Source of the DNA: Clostridium sp. CAG:508
Lineage (GTDB): Bacteria > Bacillota > Clostridia > TANB77 > CAG-508
DNA length: 24,823 nt
Assembly (NCBI GenBank): GCA_000435755.1
Contig: FR889098.1
Coordinates: forward strand, 1 to 24,823
Direction of reading: 5' to 3'
This document shows positions 1 to 7,909 of this stretch, one piece after another; position 1 is the stretch's first letter, and the number at the start of each line of letters is the position of its first letter. Both the position numbers and the translations under genes were made by a program. A model generated the notes under the pieces. The model saw nothing but the letters and a program-made list of their open reading frames with translations, was not told where the DNA came from and did not search any database.

Positions 1-2
1 AT

Positions 3-203
3 GAAATAGTATTTTCAAATGAAGGTATAAAAAACTTACCAATAGGAAACTATACTTCACAAATGTTTGCTAATATATATTTAAATGAACTAGACCAATA
101 TATAAAACATAAACTACATTGCGAGTATTATTATAGATATATGGATGATGGAATTATTTTAATAAAAACAAAAGAGCAAGCAAAAGAAATTAAGAATGAA
201 TGA
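3..203 (+). CDS. Reverse transcriptase, 3' part only (5' end outside the window, C-terminus apparently truncated)
   Basis: The frame is open from the window edge and gives 66 residues ending at TGA 201-203. It contains two RT core motifs: PIGNYTSQ (bases 39-62) and RYMDDGIIL, with the catalytic YMDD at bases 138-149. The [I/L]GNxxSQ form of motif 4, instead of QGxxxSP, is characteristic of RTs of diversity-generating retroelements and their relatives; the rest (FANIYLNELDQ) fits the same group. Only 17 residues follow YMDD, whereas RTs normally carry on for about 100 residues or more (motifs 6-7 and thumb), so this copy looks cut short or decayed. Its last eight bases overlap the start of the next ORF. 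RT identity is seen directly; assignment to the DGR class is inference, and no template/variable repeat is visible here. Confidence 0.75.
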   Translation, partial: EIVFSNEGIKNLPIGNYTSQMFANIYLNELDQYIKHKLHCEYYYRYMDDGIILIKTKEQAKEIKNE

Positions 204-447
204 AGTATTTATAATAGGAAAAGTAATAACAGAGGTTAAATTTGATTTTATATTAAATTCTAAACATATTTCAATAGCTAGATTTGGAGTTATGACGATG
301 TGTGATAAACAAGAGATAAATGTAATTACATATGATGAAAAGGCAGATTATGTTTATGCAAATTTGAAACACGAAGATGTTGTTATAATAAACGGATATT
401 TAGAATACAATAAAGTGATTTTAGAAGATATACAAATTTTGTTATAA
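196..447 (+). CDS. Small OB-fold (single-strand-binding-protein-like) protein
   Basis: This 83-residue ORF starts MNEVFIIGKV, has alternating hydrophobic strands and ends with INGYLEYNKVILEDIQIL, which resembles the N-terminal strand and the GxL...vvvedI region of SSB/PriB-type OB folds. The ATG lies inside the end of the reverse transcriptase frame (8-base overlap) and has no convincing Shine-Dalgarno sequence, so translation may be coupled to the upstream frame. There are no DNA-binding aromatic clusters or acidic C-terminal tail like those of housekeeping SSB, so it is not the replicative SSB. Function is unknown; OB-fold assignment is from pattern only. No terminator is evident after it. 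Confidence 0.5.
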   Translation: MNEVFIIGKVITEVKFDFILNSKHISIARFGVMTMCDKQEINVITYDEKADYVYANLKHEDVVIINGYLEYNKVILEDIQILL

Positions 448-524
448 TTTCAAGCTTTTTTTCGATATTCACATTAAAAATCATTATCTAGTAACAAAAA
501 AATATATTGATTTAACAAAAAATA

Positions 525-553
525 TTGTCAAAATAAAAACCTAATGATATAAT
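525..553 (+). promoter_or_regulatory. Sigma-A promoter for the small membrane protein
   Basis: TTGTCA (525-530) and TATAAT (548-553) are separated by exactly 17 bases; the -10 is a perfect match. It lies 35 bases before the ATG at 589. Confidence 0.75.
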
Positions 554-588
554 TTAAACGAATATATACAAAAGAAGGAGGAATAGCC

Positions 589-843
589 ATGTTAGGAATA
601 ATTGCTTTTGGAGTAAGTATAATAGCTGTTATAATGTCTTTTTTTCCACAATTGTTATTAGCATCTTTTGCAATAGCAATGATAGGAATTATAATAGCCG
701 TTACATCTGCATATGACAAAGACACAACAGAAGCTAAAGAAGGTGCAAAAAAAGAGTCAAGAGCATTAGAAGTAGGCTCTATAGTTATTTCAGCTGCTGC
801 AATATTTAGCTATTTTGTATTTGTAATACTTTCACAAATTTAG
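589..843 (+). CDS. Small hypothetical membrane protein (84 aa)
   Basis: A strong ribosome binding site (AAGGAGG, 575-581) and a near-consensus promoter precede the ATG. The product has two hydrophobic spans at about residues 2-40 (long, possibly two helices) and 60-82, joined by a charged stretch rich in Lys, Glu and Asp (about 43-60). The general plan, a short hydrophobic protein with a charged loop, resembles DUF4190-like small membrane proteins but I do not recognise the family with certainty. It is a single-gene unit with its own promoter and terminator, suggesting high expression. Function unknown. Confidence 0.7.
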   Translation: MLGIIAFGVSIIAVIMSFFPQLLLASFAIAMIGIIIAVTSAYDKDTTEAKEGAKKESRALEVGSIVISAAAIFSYFVFVILSQI

Positions 844-851
844 CTAAAAAT

Positions 852-885
852 AAAAACTAACTTATTAAAAGTTAGTTTTTTTATT
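852..885. terminator. Bidirectional intrinsic terminator
   Basis: A 10-bp perfect stem (AAAAACTAAC 852-861 with GTTAGTTTTT 871-880, 9-base loop) is followed by a T-run on the plus strand and by an A-rich stretch that reads as T-rich on the minus strand. It separates the small membrane protein gene from the convergent DUF2752 gene. Confidence 0.8.
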
Positions 886-894
886 TTTATATAA

Positions 895-1251
895 CTATTT
901 GAGATTGTTAAAAATAAAGCTAATAAACAGCAAGATTAAAAATATCCAATAGTAATTTTTAAAAAACTCTAATAAATTAGGAATAAAAACAAATTCATTT
1001 TTTATCAAATCAATAACTAATATAAAAGAAAAATAAGCTATAAAAATAAATAATGGTATACTTAAAATATTAAAGTATATAGCATCCAAAAAATTTAAAT
1101 TTAAAATTGATCTAAAAGCTCTAGTCATTCCACAAGCAGGACAATAAATACCAGTAACTGATTTGAAAAAACAAGTTACTGGTAGAATAGATATTGTATA
1201 TAAAAAAATTATTAAAATTACTAATATAATAAAATTTTTTATCCTATTCAT
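895..1251 (-). CDS. DUF2752 family membrane protein
   Basis: The 118-residue protein has three hydrophobic segments (about 7-29, 60-81, 99-115) and the family signature CPACGMTRA at residues 37-45, i.e. the CPxCGxTRA motif that defines DUF2752. The biochemical role of the family is unknown. The start codon lies four bases downstream of the stop of the TM2 gene, and its ribosome binding site (AAGGGA) is inside the end of that gene, so the two form an operon. The cysteine pair could bind metal or form a disulphide; this is inference. Confidence 0.8.
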   Translation of the reverse strand: MNRIKNFIILVILIIFLYTISILPVTCFFKSVTGIYCPACGMTRAFRSILNLNFLDAIYFNILSIPLFIFIAYFSFILVIDLIKNEFVFIPNLLEFFKNYYWIFLILLFISFIFNNLK

Positions 1252-1255
1252 TTAA

Positions 1256-1633
1256 TTAATCCCTTAATTCATTACCATTTCCATCAACAGTAATACTTCC
1301 TGTTAAAATTAAAATACCTTCAATTAAGCCCCAAACTCCTGAAGCAAATGATAAAACTCCACAACTCAATAAAGTGATTAGAAGTTGTGCTATAGCTTTT
1401 CCAGTGTAACCTAAATAAAAGTTATGAACACCAAAAGCACCTAAGAATATACCTAGTAATCCAGCAGCAATTTTTGATTTAGCATTAGGATTTGAAGATG
1501 AACTTCCAGTATTAGCAGTTTCTTTAACTTCAGGTTCTGGAGCACTAGTCGTTTCATTATTTATAACCTTTTTGCAATCTTCGCAAAGTTCTTCCCCATC
1601 ATCAATTGGCTTTCCACATTGTTTACAAAACAT
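1256..1633 (-). CDS. Zinc-ribbon and TM2 domain membrane protein
   Basis: Residues 3-20 form a zinc ribbon (MFCKQCGKPI...CEDC: Cys3, Cys6, Cys17, Cys20). A Ser/Glu/Pro-rich linker of about 30 residues follows, then a TM2 domain (about 53-115) with KSKIAAGLLGIFLGAFGVHNFYLGY and a second span ending near residue 112. The GxFGxHxFYLG pattern is diagnostic of TM2. TM2 proteins of bacteria are widespread but functionally poorly defined. Start supported by AAGGAGG upstream on the minus strand (near 1640-1647) and a promoter at 1666-1693. First gene of a two-gene operon with the DUF2752 gene. Confidence 0.9.
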   Translation of the reverse strand: MFCKQCGKPIDDGEELCEDCKKVINNETTSAPEPEVKETANTGSSSSNPNAKSKIAAGLLGIFLGAFGVHNFYLGYTGKAIAQLLITLLSCGVLSFASGVWGLIEGILILTGSITVDGNGNELRD

Positions 1634-1665
1634 AATAATTCCTCCTTAATATTAACTATAACTTA

Positions 1666-1693
1666 ATTATACAATATTCTACAAAATTTGCAA
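1666..1693 (-). promoter_or_regulatory. Sigma-A promoter for the TM2-DUF2752 operon
   Basis: Read on the minus strand: TTGCAA (1693-1688), 16-base spacer, extended TGTATAAT with TATAAT at 1671-1666, about 33 bases before the start codon. Confidence 0.65.
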
Positions 1694-1747
1694 CAATTTT
1701 AATAAATTTTTAACAAAACAAGAATATATTTTTTTGAAAAATATATC

Positions 1748-1776
1748 TTGTAATATATATTTAAAAATGATAAAAT
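1748..1776 (+). promoter_or_regulatory. Sigma-A promoter upstream of murB
   Basis: TTGTAA (1748-1753), 17-base spacer, TAAAAT (1771-1776), followed by AAAGGAGG and the TTG start of murB. Likely drives the murB-yvcK-debranching enzyme-ruvC-holA run. Confidence 0.6.
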
Positions 1777-1807
1777 TTAGAAGTAAAATCAAAGGAGGAA
1801 TATAACT

Positions 1808-2728
1808 TTGGAAAAACAAAAAATCTATGAATTACTAACAAATGAAATTAAACAAGGCATAGTAAAAATAGATGAACCAATGAGAAAGCATACCAATTTT
1901 AAAATTGGTGGAAATGCAGATGTTTTTGTTATAGCAAAAAACATAGAAGAAATAAAATGCGTTATAAAATTTTCAAAAGAAAATAATATCCTACTTACCA
2001 TACTTGGAAATGGAAGCAATGTATTAGTATCTGACAAAGGGATAAGAGGAATAGTATTACAAGTAGGGACAAAAGAGATAAAAATAGAAAAACAAAAAAA
2101 TGCATTGGTAGAAGTTGAGGCAGGAGTTATGCTAGGAGCCTTAGCACAAGTTTTATTAAAACAAAGCATTTCGGGTTTTGAATTTGCAGCCGGTATTCCA
2201 GGCAGCATAGGTGGAGCAATACGAATGAATGCAGGTGCATATGGCGGTGAAATGAAAGACATTGTAAAAGATGTTACTGTATTAAACGAAAAAGGTGAAA
2301 TAAGTGTCCTTACAAACGAAGAATGTGAATTTTCATATCGCCATAGTAGATTTACCGATTCAAAGGAAATTGTAATAAAAGTAACATTAAAGTTGCCACT
2401 TGGTAATGAAGCTGAAATAAAGGCAAAGATGGATGAATATGATCAAAGTAGAAGAGAAAAGCAACCATTAAACTTACCATCAGCAGGAAGTACATTTAAA
2501 AGAGGTTCAGACTTTATTACAGCAAAACTAATTGATGAGTGTGGACTTAAAGGATATACCTCAGGAGATGCACAAGTATCAACACTACATGCAGGTTTTG
2601 TGGTTAATTTAGGAAATGCTACTGCACAAGATGTTTTAAATGTGGTAAATCATGTGAAACAAGTAGTATTAGAAAAAACGGGTAAACAAATTGAATTAGA
2701 AGTTGAATTATTAGGAGAAGGGATTTAA
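1808..2728 (+). CDS. murB: UDP-N-acetylenolpyruvoylglucosamine reductase
   Basis: MurB reduces UDP-GlcNAc-enolpyruvate to UDP-MurNAc with NADPH and FAD, the second committed step of peptidoglycan precursor synthesis in the cytoplasm. The 306-residue length fits the short (type II) class. FAD-binding motifs are visible: GNGSN (67-71) and GIPGSIGGA (129-137). The catalytic set is present: Arg178 in YRHSRF, Ser228 in GSTFKR, and a Glu in the C-terminal LEVELLGE (probably Glu298). The start is TTG, placed by the AAAGGAGG just upstream; no ATG lies near the N-terminus. The next gene, yvcK, follows after three bases. In many Firmicutes murB is also near rapZ and yvcK; rapZ is missing here. Confidence 0.97.
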   Translation: MEKQKIYELLTNEIKQGIVKIDEPMRKHTNFKIGGNADVFVIAKNIEEIKCVIKFSKENNILLTILGNGSNVLVSDKGIRGIVLQVGTKEIKIEKQKNALVEVEAGVMLGALAQVLLKQSISGFEFAAGIPGSIGGAIRMNAGAYGGEMKDIVKDVTVLNEKGEISVLTNEECEFSYRHSRFTDSKEIVIKVTLKLPLGNEAEIKAKMDEYDQSRREKQPLNLPSAGSTFKRGSDFITAKLIDECGLKGYTSGDAQVSTLHAGFVVNLGNATAQDVLNVVNHVKQVVLEKTGKQIELEVELLGEGI

Positions 2729-2731
2729 ATA

Positions 2732-4273
2732 ATGAAGGGTTTTTTTAAATGGTTTAGTAATAGTACTAAAATGAAAAGATGGATATTTTTGATATTAATA
2801 GGAATTGTATTAGCATGTTATGGAATGTCTAGTATTCTGACAGCTGAAAGGCTAGATTTTTGGCCACTTGCTAAAATTATAGCATGTTTTGTTGTAGGGT
2901 TTGTATTTGTAATTTTAGGTATGATTCATATGCAAAAAAGGACACTAGAACTATTAGTACAAGAAACAGATAATAGAGTAGAAAACGAAGACACAAAGGT
3001 TAACACTTTAATATATAATAAAAAAGTATATGACCAAGGACCTAAAATAGTAGCAATAGGTGGAGGTACAGGACTAAATTCTGTTTTAAAGGGATTGAAG
3101 AATTACACAGATAATTTAACAGCTATAGTTACTGTATCTGACTATGGAGAAATTATACCAGAATCAAGAAAAGAATTGGGTACGATGCCACTAGATGATA
3201 TAAAGGAAAGTTTGGTAGCACTTGCTAAAGATGAAGAAACAATGGAAAAAATTATGAATATGAACTTTTCAAAAGGTAAATTAAAAAACTTATCTTTTGG
3301 TGATATATATTTATTAGGGATGAAAGAGCTTTATGGAGATTTCGCAAAATCTGTTGAACAAACTAAAAATGTATTAAATATTACAGGTAGAGTACTACCA
3401 GTAACCTTAGAACCAATACAGATTTGTGCAGAATTAGAAGACGGAACAGTAATAGAAAGTAGAGATAAAATACCTGAAATAGTAAATTCAAAAACTAGTA
3501 AAATAAATCGTATATTTATAAATCCTACAAACTGCAAAGTTGCACCAGGAGTAGTAGAAGCAATTGAGGAAGCAGATGCAATTGTTATTGGACCAGGAAG
3601 TTTATATACTAACGTCATACCAAACCTTTTAGTAAATGGAGTGGCAAAAGCAATAAAAGAAAGTCCTGCCTTTAAAATTTATGTAAGTAATATTATGACA
3701 ACAACTGGTCAAACAGATAATTACACTTTATCAGACCATATTAAAGCAATAAATGACCATGCAGGTAAAGGTGTTATCAAATATTGTATTTACGATACAG
3801 GAGAGTTAATTCCTGAATATGTTAGAAAATATAATATGCAAGGACAAGAACTTGTTCAAATAGATGCAGCAAAAGCAAAAGAACAAGATGTATATTTAAT
3901 GCAAAGAGATTTATCATATGTTGTAGGCGACCGTATTCGTCACAACCCAGATGCAATTGCAGCATCAATAATTCAATTAATTTGTGATGATTTAAAATTC
4001 AAAGATATGCAAAATGATACAAAATATGTATTATTAAATGATAGGCTAAAAGAAGCAAAAAAATCTTTAAAAGAAAATAAGAAAAATGACAATATGAGAA
4101 AAACAAAAAAGAAGAAAGAAAGAGGAAAAAGCAAATTCTTTGAAAAATATCAAGAAAGAATAAATTCAATTCAAGAATCAGACGAAAAACTAAAAGTAAG
4201 AAAAGAGCAAGAAGAAAAAGAAAAACAAGAATTTCTTAAAGAAGTAAAAAAAGAAAAGACTAAGAAGAAATAA
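2732..4273 (+). CDS. yvcK: YvcK/GlmR (gluconeogenesis factor) family protein with N-terminal membrane spans
   Basis: YvcK proteins (CofD superfamily) bind UDP-GlcNAc and adjust carbon flow into cell-wall precursors. The core runs from about residue 104 (GPKIVAIGGGTG, GGGTG 110-114) to about 430, with GPGSLYTN (287-294) and the SNIMTTTGQTDNYTLSDHI-type stretch (319-337). Three things are unusual. Two hydrophobic spans (about 17-37 and 46-65) should anchor it in the membrane. The usual DDGGSSG and PPGDIRN motifs read SDYGEIIPES (136-145) and PLDDIKE (153-159). A Lys/Glu-rich tail of about 75 residues, probably coiled or disordered, follows residue 437. At 513 residues it is much longer than the roughly 320 of soluble YvcK. 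It starts three bases after murB, with AGGAGAAGGG inside the murB end; no rapZ or whiA lies next to it. Confidence 0.88.
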   Translation: MKGFFKWFSNSTKMKRWIFLILIGIVLACYGMSSILTAERLDFWPLAKIIACFVVGFVFVILGMIHMQKRTLELLVQETDNRVENEDTKVNTLIYNKKVYDQGPKIVAIGGGTGLNSVLKGLKNYTDNLTAIVTVSDYGEIIPESRKELGTMPLDDIKESLVALAKDEETMEKIMNMNFSKGKLKNLSFGDIYLLGMKELYGDFAKSVEQTKNVLNITGRVLPVTLEPIQICAELEDGTVIESRDKIPEIVNSKTSKINRIFINPTNCKVAPGVVEAIEEADAIVIGPGSLYTNVIPNLLVNGVAKAIKESPAFKIYVSNIMTTTGQTDNYTLSDHIKAINDHAGKGVIKYCIYDTGELIPEYVRKYNMQGQELVQIDAAKAKEQDVYLMQRDLSYVVGDRIRHNPDAIAASIIQLICDDLKFKDMQNDTKYVLLNDRLKEAKKSLKENKKNDNMRKTKKKKERGKSKFFEKYQERINSIQESDEKLKVRKEQEEKEKQEFLKEVKKEKTKKK

Positions 4274-4296
4274 AACAAAAGACAGGGGATACACGA

Positions 4297-6318
4297 ATGA
4301 AATACGAAAATTTAGAATTTGAAAAAGCATTAAAACAAGATTGGATAATTACAAATGGACTAGGAGGATATAGTAGTTCAAGTATTTTAGGTATAAATAC
4401 TAGAAAATATCATGGATTATTAGTAGCACCATTAAATCCTCCTGGTAATAGAAACTTGATATTATCAAAAGTTGATGAAAGTTTTGAAAGTGGTGGACAA
4501 GAATATCCAATATATTCTAATATTGGGAAAGATTACATTTCAAAAGGCTATCAATATCTAAAAGCTTTTGAAAAAGAATATATTCCTATATTCACATATG
4601 AAGTTGATGGAGCAATTATAAAAAAATACATATGTATGGAATATGGTAAAAACACAGTCTGTGTATTGTACAATATAAAAAATAATGAAAAAAGAACTAA
4701 GTTTAAAATAGCACCGATTGTGAATTTTAGAGATTTTCATACGACAACTCCAAATGCAGAATTCGAACTAAAACAAGAAATAAAAGATACAAAAGTAAAA
4801 TTAATAATAAATAATCAAATGCCAGTATATATGAAATTGTCAGAAGGTAAATATGTAGAGCATATAAATGATACCTTTAGAAATATGTATTACTTGGAAG
4901 AAGAAAAAAGAGGACAAGCTGCAGAGGAAAATTTATCAGTTCCGGGAGTATTTGAAGTAAAACTAAGAGCGAATGAAGAAAAATTTGTTACATTTATTTG
5001 CTCTCTAGAAGAAAATATAGACGAGTTAGATGGAAAGAATATTATAAACAAAGAAATTGTAAGAATAACTAGCGAATTATATGATTCATATTTGTTAGAA
5101 CCTAAAAAAGAGTATAGTCCAAAATACAAAATGTTTATGAGAGATTATATAATAGCATCAGACAATTTTATCGCATATAGGCCAGCATTTGCCCTATATA
5201 CAATAATTGCAGGATATCCTTGGTTTTTGGATTGGGGCAGAGATGCTTTGATTGCATTTGAAGGAATAACACTAATACCTAGAAGATTTCAAGTCGCAAA
5301 AGAAGTACTGTTAACATTTGTAAGAGATATAAGATATGGATTAGTTCCAAATGGATATTCAGAATATGATGGAAGACCGTTATACAACAGTGCAGATGCA
5401 TCACTACTTTTATTTGAACAAGTAAGAAAATATTTGGAATATACACATGATTATGAGTTTTTAAAAAATCAGCTATATGATACATTAAAAAGAATAATAG
5501 AAGAATATATAAATGGAATTGATTTAGATGGAAACAATATTCACTTAGATAATGAAGATGGGTTATTATCATCAGGAACTCCACAGATACAAAATACTTG
5601 GATGGATGCAAAAATTGGAAATATCGTAGTAACACCTAGAAATGGAAAAGCAATAGAAATAAATGCCTTATGGTATAATGCTTTAAAAATAATGGAAAGC
5701 TTTGCTAACTTATATAAAGAAAAAGAGTTATCTAAGAAGTATGCAGAACTTGCAAAAAAATGCAAAGAGAGCTTTATAAAAAAATTCTATAATAAAAAGA
5801 GAAAATGCTTTGACGATTTAGTAGGCGATAATTCAATAAGACCAAATCAGCTATTTGCAATAGGACTACACTATCCAGTAGTTGAACCAAATTCAGTTGA
5901 AGCAAAAACAGCTTTTGAAACAGTTACCAAAAAATTATTAACACCATATGGATTAAAAACACTTGCAAAAGGTGAAAAATGTTATAGAGAAATTTATGAA
6001 GGTGACCAAATAAAAAGGGATATGAGCTATCATCAAGGTATTACTTGGACATGGCTTTTAGGCATATATTCAGATAGCTTTTTAAATATAATAAGTGCAG
6101 AAAAAAATAAAACTAAAAAGAAAGAATTAGAAGAACAATATTCTAAATTTGCACAAAATGTAGAAGATACATTTTATAACGAAATGTATAATCGTTCAAC
6201 AGTTGGAAGTATTAGTGAGCTATATGATTCTGCAAAACCATATGAAGCCAAAGGTGCATTTGCACAGGCGTGGTCAGTGGCAGAAGTATTTAGAATTATA
6301 GAAAAGAGGAATAAATGA
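4297..6318 (+). CDS. Glycogen debranching enzyme (amylo-alpha-1,6-glucosidase, GDE_N + GDE_C)
   Basis: The 673-residue protein has an N-terminal GDE_N beta-sandwich (WIITNGLGGYSSSSILGINTRKYHGLL from about residue 13) and an (alpha/alpha)6 barrel from about residue 280. The barrel carries WFLDWGRDALIAFEGI (Asp312, Arg315, Asp316) and, near the C-terminus, DQIKRDMSYHQGITWTWLLG (about 570) and ELYDSAKPYEAKGAFAQAWS. These are the hallmarks of the GH133-type prokaryotic debranching enzymes, which hydrolyse alpha-1,6 branches of glycogen or similar glucans. No signal peptide, so cytoplasmic. No other glycogen gene is in the window. It overlaps ruvC by four bases (ATGA), so the two are translationally coupled. 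Confidence 0.93.
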   Translation: MKYENLEFEKALKQDWIITNGLGGYSSSSILGINTRKYHGLLVAPLNPPGNRNLILSKVDESFESGGQEYPIYSNIGKDYISKGYQYLKAFEKEYIPIFTYEVDGAIIKKYICMEYGKNTVCVLYNIKNNEKRTKFKIAPIVNFRDFHTTTPNAEFELKQEIKDTKVKLIINNQMPVYMKLSEGKYVEHINDTFRNMYYLEEEKRGQAAEENLSVPGVFEVKLRANEEKFVTFICSLEENIDELDGKNIINKEIVRITSELYDSYLLEPKKEYSPKYKMFMRDYIIASDNFIAYRPAFALYTIIAGYPWFLDWGRDALIAFEGITLIPRRFQVAKEVLLTFVRDIRYGLVPNGYSEYDGRPLYNSADASLLLFEQVRKYLEYTHDYEFLKNQLYDTLKRIIEEYINGIDLDGNNIHLDNEDGLLSSGTPQIQNTWMDAKIGNIVVTPRNGKAIEINALWYNALKIMESFANLYKEKELSKKYAELAKKCKESFIKKFYNKKRKCFDDLVGDNSIRPNQLFAIGLHYPVVEPNSVEAKTAFETVTKKLLTPYGLKTLAKGEKCYREIYEGDQIKRDMSYHQGITWTWLLGIYSDSFLNIISAEKNKTKKKELEEQYSKFAQNVEDTFYNEMYNRSTVGSISELYDSAKPYEAKGAFAQAWSVAEVFRIIEKRNK

Positions 6319-6800
6319 GAATCTTAGGAATAGATCCTGGTTTTGCAATAACAGGATATAGCATAATAGATTATATAGGCAACAAATTCAACTTAATAAC
6401 ATCTGGAGCCGTACTCACCAAAGCTGGTGAGTCGTTTCCACAAAGGCTATTAAAACTAAATAATGACCTAGAAGAAATAATAGACACATATAAACCAGAT
6501 GCAATATCAGTTGAAGAGTTGTTTTTTAATAACAATGCCAAAACTGCTATAAACGTAGCGCAGGCAAGAGGTGTAATACTTGTAGTAGGCTGTAGAAAAG
6601 GAATACCTACATATGAATACACTCCACTTCAAATAAAACAAGCAGTAGTTGGCTATGGAAGAGCAGATAAAATACAAGTACAAAAAATGGTAAAAACAAT
6701 ATTAAAGGTAGAAAACTTACCAAAACTAGATGACACAACAGACAGCATGGCAGCAGCAATATGTCATGCACACTCAGCTAAATTTGCTGAAAAACTATAA
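6315..6800 (+). CDS. ruvC: Holliday junction endodeoxyribonuclease RuvC
   Basis: RuvC cuts four-way DNA junctions made by RecA-dependent recombination, as a dimer with RuvAB. The 161-residue length is normal. The four acidic residues of the RNase H-like active site are in place: Asp7 (GIDPG), Glu67 (SVEELFF), Asp140 and Asp143 (DDTTDSMA). The start ATG overlaps the debranching enzyme stop (ATGA), with AAGAGGA ahead of it. ruvA and ruvB, often adjacent, are not in the window. Confidence 0.97.
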   Translation: MRILGIDPGFAITGYSIIDYIGNKFNLITSGAVLTKAGESFPQRLLKLNNDLEEIIDTYKPDAISVEELFFNNNAKTAINVAQARGVILVVGCRKGIPTYEYTPLQIKQAVVGYGRADKIQVQKMVKTILKVENLPKLDDTTDSMAAAICHAHSAKFAEKL

Positions 6801-6821
6801 ATATAATGAAAGGAATTTGTT

Positions 6822-7826
6822 ATGGCAATATATTTGTTTTATGGTGAAGAAACATATTTACTAGAAACACGAGTAAAGAAAATAAAAAAAGAATATCAAC
6901 AACTAATATTAGGAATAAACTTTATTCAAATTGACGATACGAATGCAGAAGAACTAATTGCAGACTTAGAAACACCAGCTTTTGGCTTTGATAAAAAACT
7001 AATAATTGCCAAAAACACAGGACTTTTCAAAAAGGAAAAAAAGACAACAAAAACAGATTCAAAAAAGAAAAAAGTAGATGACACAAAATTACCTTTAAAT
7101 GAAAAAATAGCTAAATATATACAGGAAAATTCAGAAGAACTAAAAGACATAGTAGATTTAGTATTTGTAGAACAAGAAGTTGACAAAAATGCATTGTATC
7201 AGGCAATTGAAAAGGTAGGAGAAGTAAAAGAATTTGCACTTTTAAAATTGCCAGACTTAATTGCAAATATAAAGAAAATAGCAGTGGCATATAAAGTAAA
7301 CATAGATGATGCAACAGCAAAATATTTGGTAGAGTGCTGTGGAACTAGTATGCAAGATTTGATAAATGAACTTAGAAAACTTATTGAATATAAAGGCGAA
7401 AACAGCAATATAACAAAACAGGATATAGATTTGCTATGCACTAAACAAATACAAGCTGTAATATTTGATTTAACTGATAATTTAGGTAAAAAAGAAACAT
7501 CAAAAGCGTTAGAGGTATATAATGGGCTTATATCAAACAAAGAGCCAATACAAAAAATATTGATAACATTATATAACCATTTTAAAAAACTATATATTAT
7601 AAAAATTGCAGAAAAATATAATGAAGATGTTGCAACAGCAATGAACTTAAAACCAAATCAACTATTTTTAGTAAGCAAATACAAAACACAAGCAAGATAT
7701 TTTGAAACACAGGAATTAAGAGAAGTACTAGAAGCACTAATAGATTTAGATGCAAACTATAAAATAGGATTAATATCTTTAGAAATAGGCTTAGAAGCAA
7801 TACTTTGTCGTTATTGCTCAAAATAA
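6822..7826 (+). CDS. holA: DNA polymerase III subunit delta
   Basis: HolA is the clamp-loader subunit that opens the beta sliding clamp. The 334-residue protein begins IYLFYGEETYLLETRVKKI, the typical opening in which a degenerate P-loop replaces a functional one, and contains the LPDLIANIKKIA...AKYLVECCGTSMQDLINELRKL region of AAA+ domain II and the C-terminal collar domain (QAVIFDLTDNLG...). A Lys-rich insertion (about residues 70-88, KKEKKTTKTDSKKKK) sits in the first domain. Start supported by AAAGGAA, 22 bases after ruvC. Last gene of the run that starts at murB; no clear intrinsic terminator follows. Confidence 0.93.
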   Translation: MAIYLFYGEETYLLETRVKKIKKEYQQLILGINFIQIDDTNAEELIADLETPAFGFDKKLIIAKNTGLFKKEKKTTKTDSKKKKVDDTKLPLNEKIAKYIQENSEELKDIVDLVFVEQEVDKNALYQAIEKVGEVKEFALLKLPDLIANIKKIAVAYKVNIDDATAKYLVECCGTSMQDLINELRKLIEYKGENSNITKQDIDLLCTKQIQAVIFDLTDNLGKKETSKALEVYNGLISNKEPIQKILITLYNHFKKLYIIKIAEKYNEDVATAMNLKPNQLFLVSKYKTQARYFETQELREVLEALIDLDANYKIGLISLEIGLEAILCRYCSK

Positions 7827-7847
7827 AGTAAAAATATCAAAATTTGA

Positions 7848-7876
7848 TTGAAACAAAAATCGTTTTGTGATATATT
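7848..7876 (+). promoter_or_regulatory. Sigma-A promoter for rubrerythrin
   Basis: TTGAAA (7848-7853), 17-base spacer, TATATT (7871-7876), 33 bases ahead of the ATG. I looked for a PerR-type palindrome around it and saw none. Confidence 0.65.
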
Positions 7877-7909
7877 GTAACAGAACAATTAAAAATAGGA
7901 GGAAAAATT

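Noticed and set aside
204..600. Possible DGR template or variable repeat downstream of the RT
   Set aside because: No long near-repeat with adenine-specific differences was seen anywhere near the RT stump, and no target gene is recognisable.
1825..2262. A 145-residue minus-strand reading frame inside murB
   Set aside because: It lies wholly opposite the well-conserved murB frame, has no ribosome binding site and reads as low-complexity Ser/Pro/Phe-rich sequence, the usual shadow of an AT-rich gene.
5279..5765. Minus-strand reading frames inside the debranching enzyme gene
   Set aside because: They mirror the conserved GH133 coding frame and are biased to Leu/Ile/His as antisense shadows are; no start signals.
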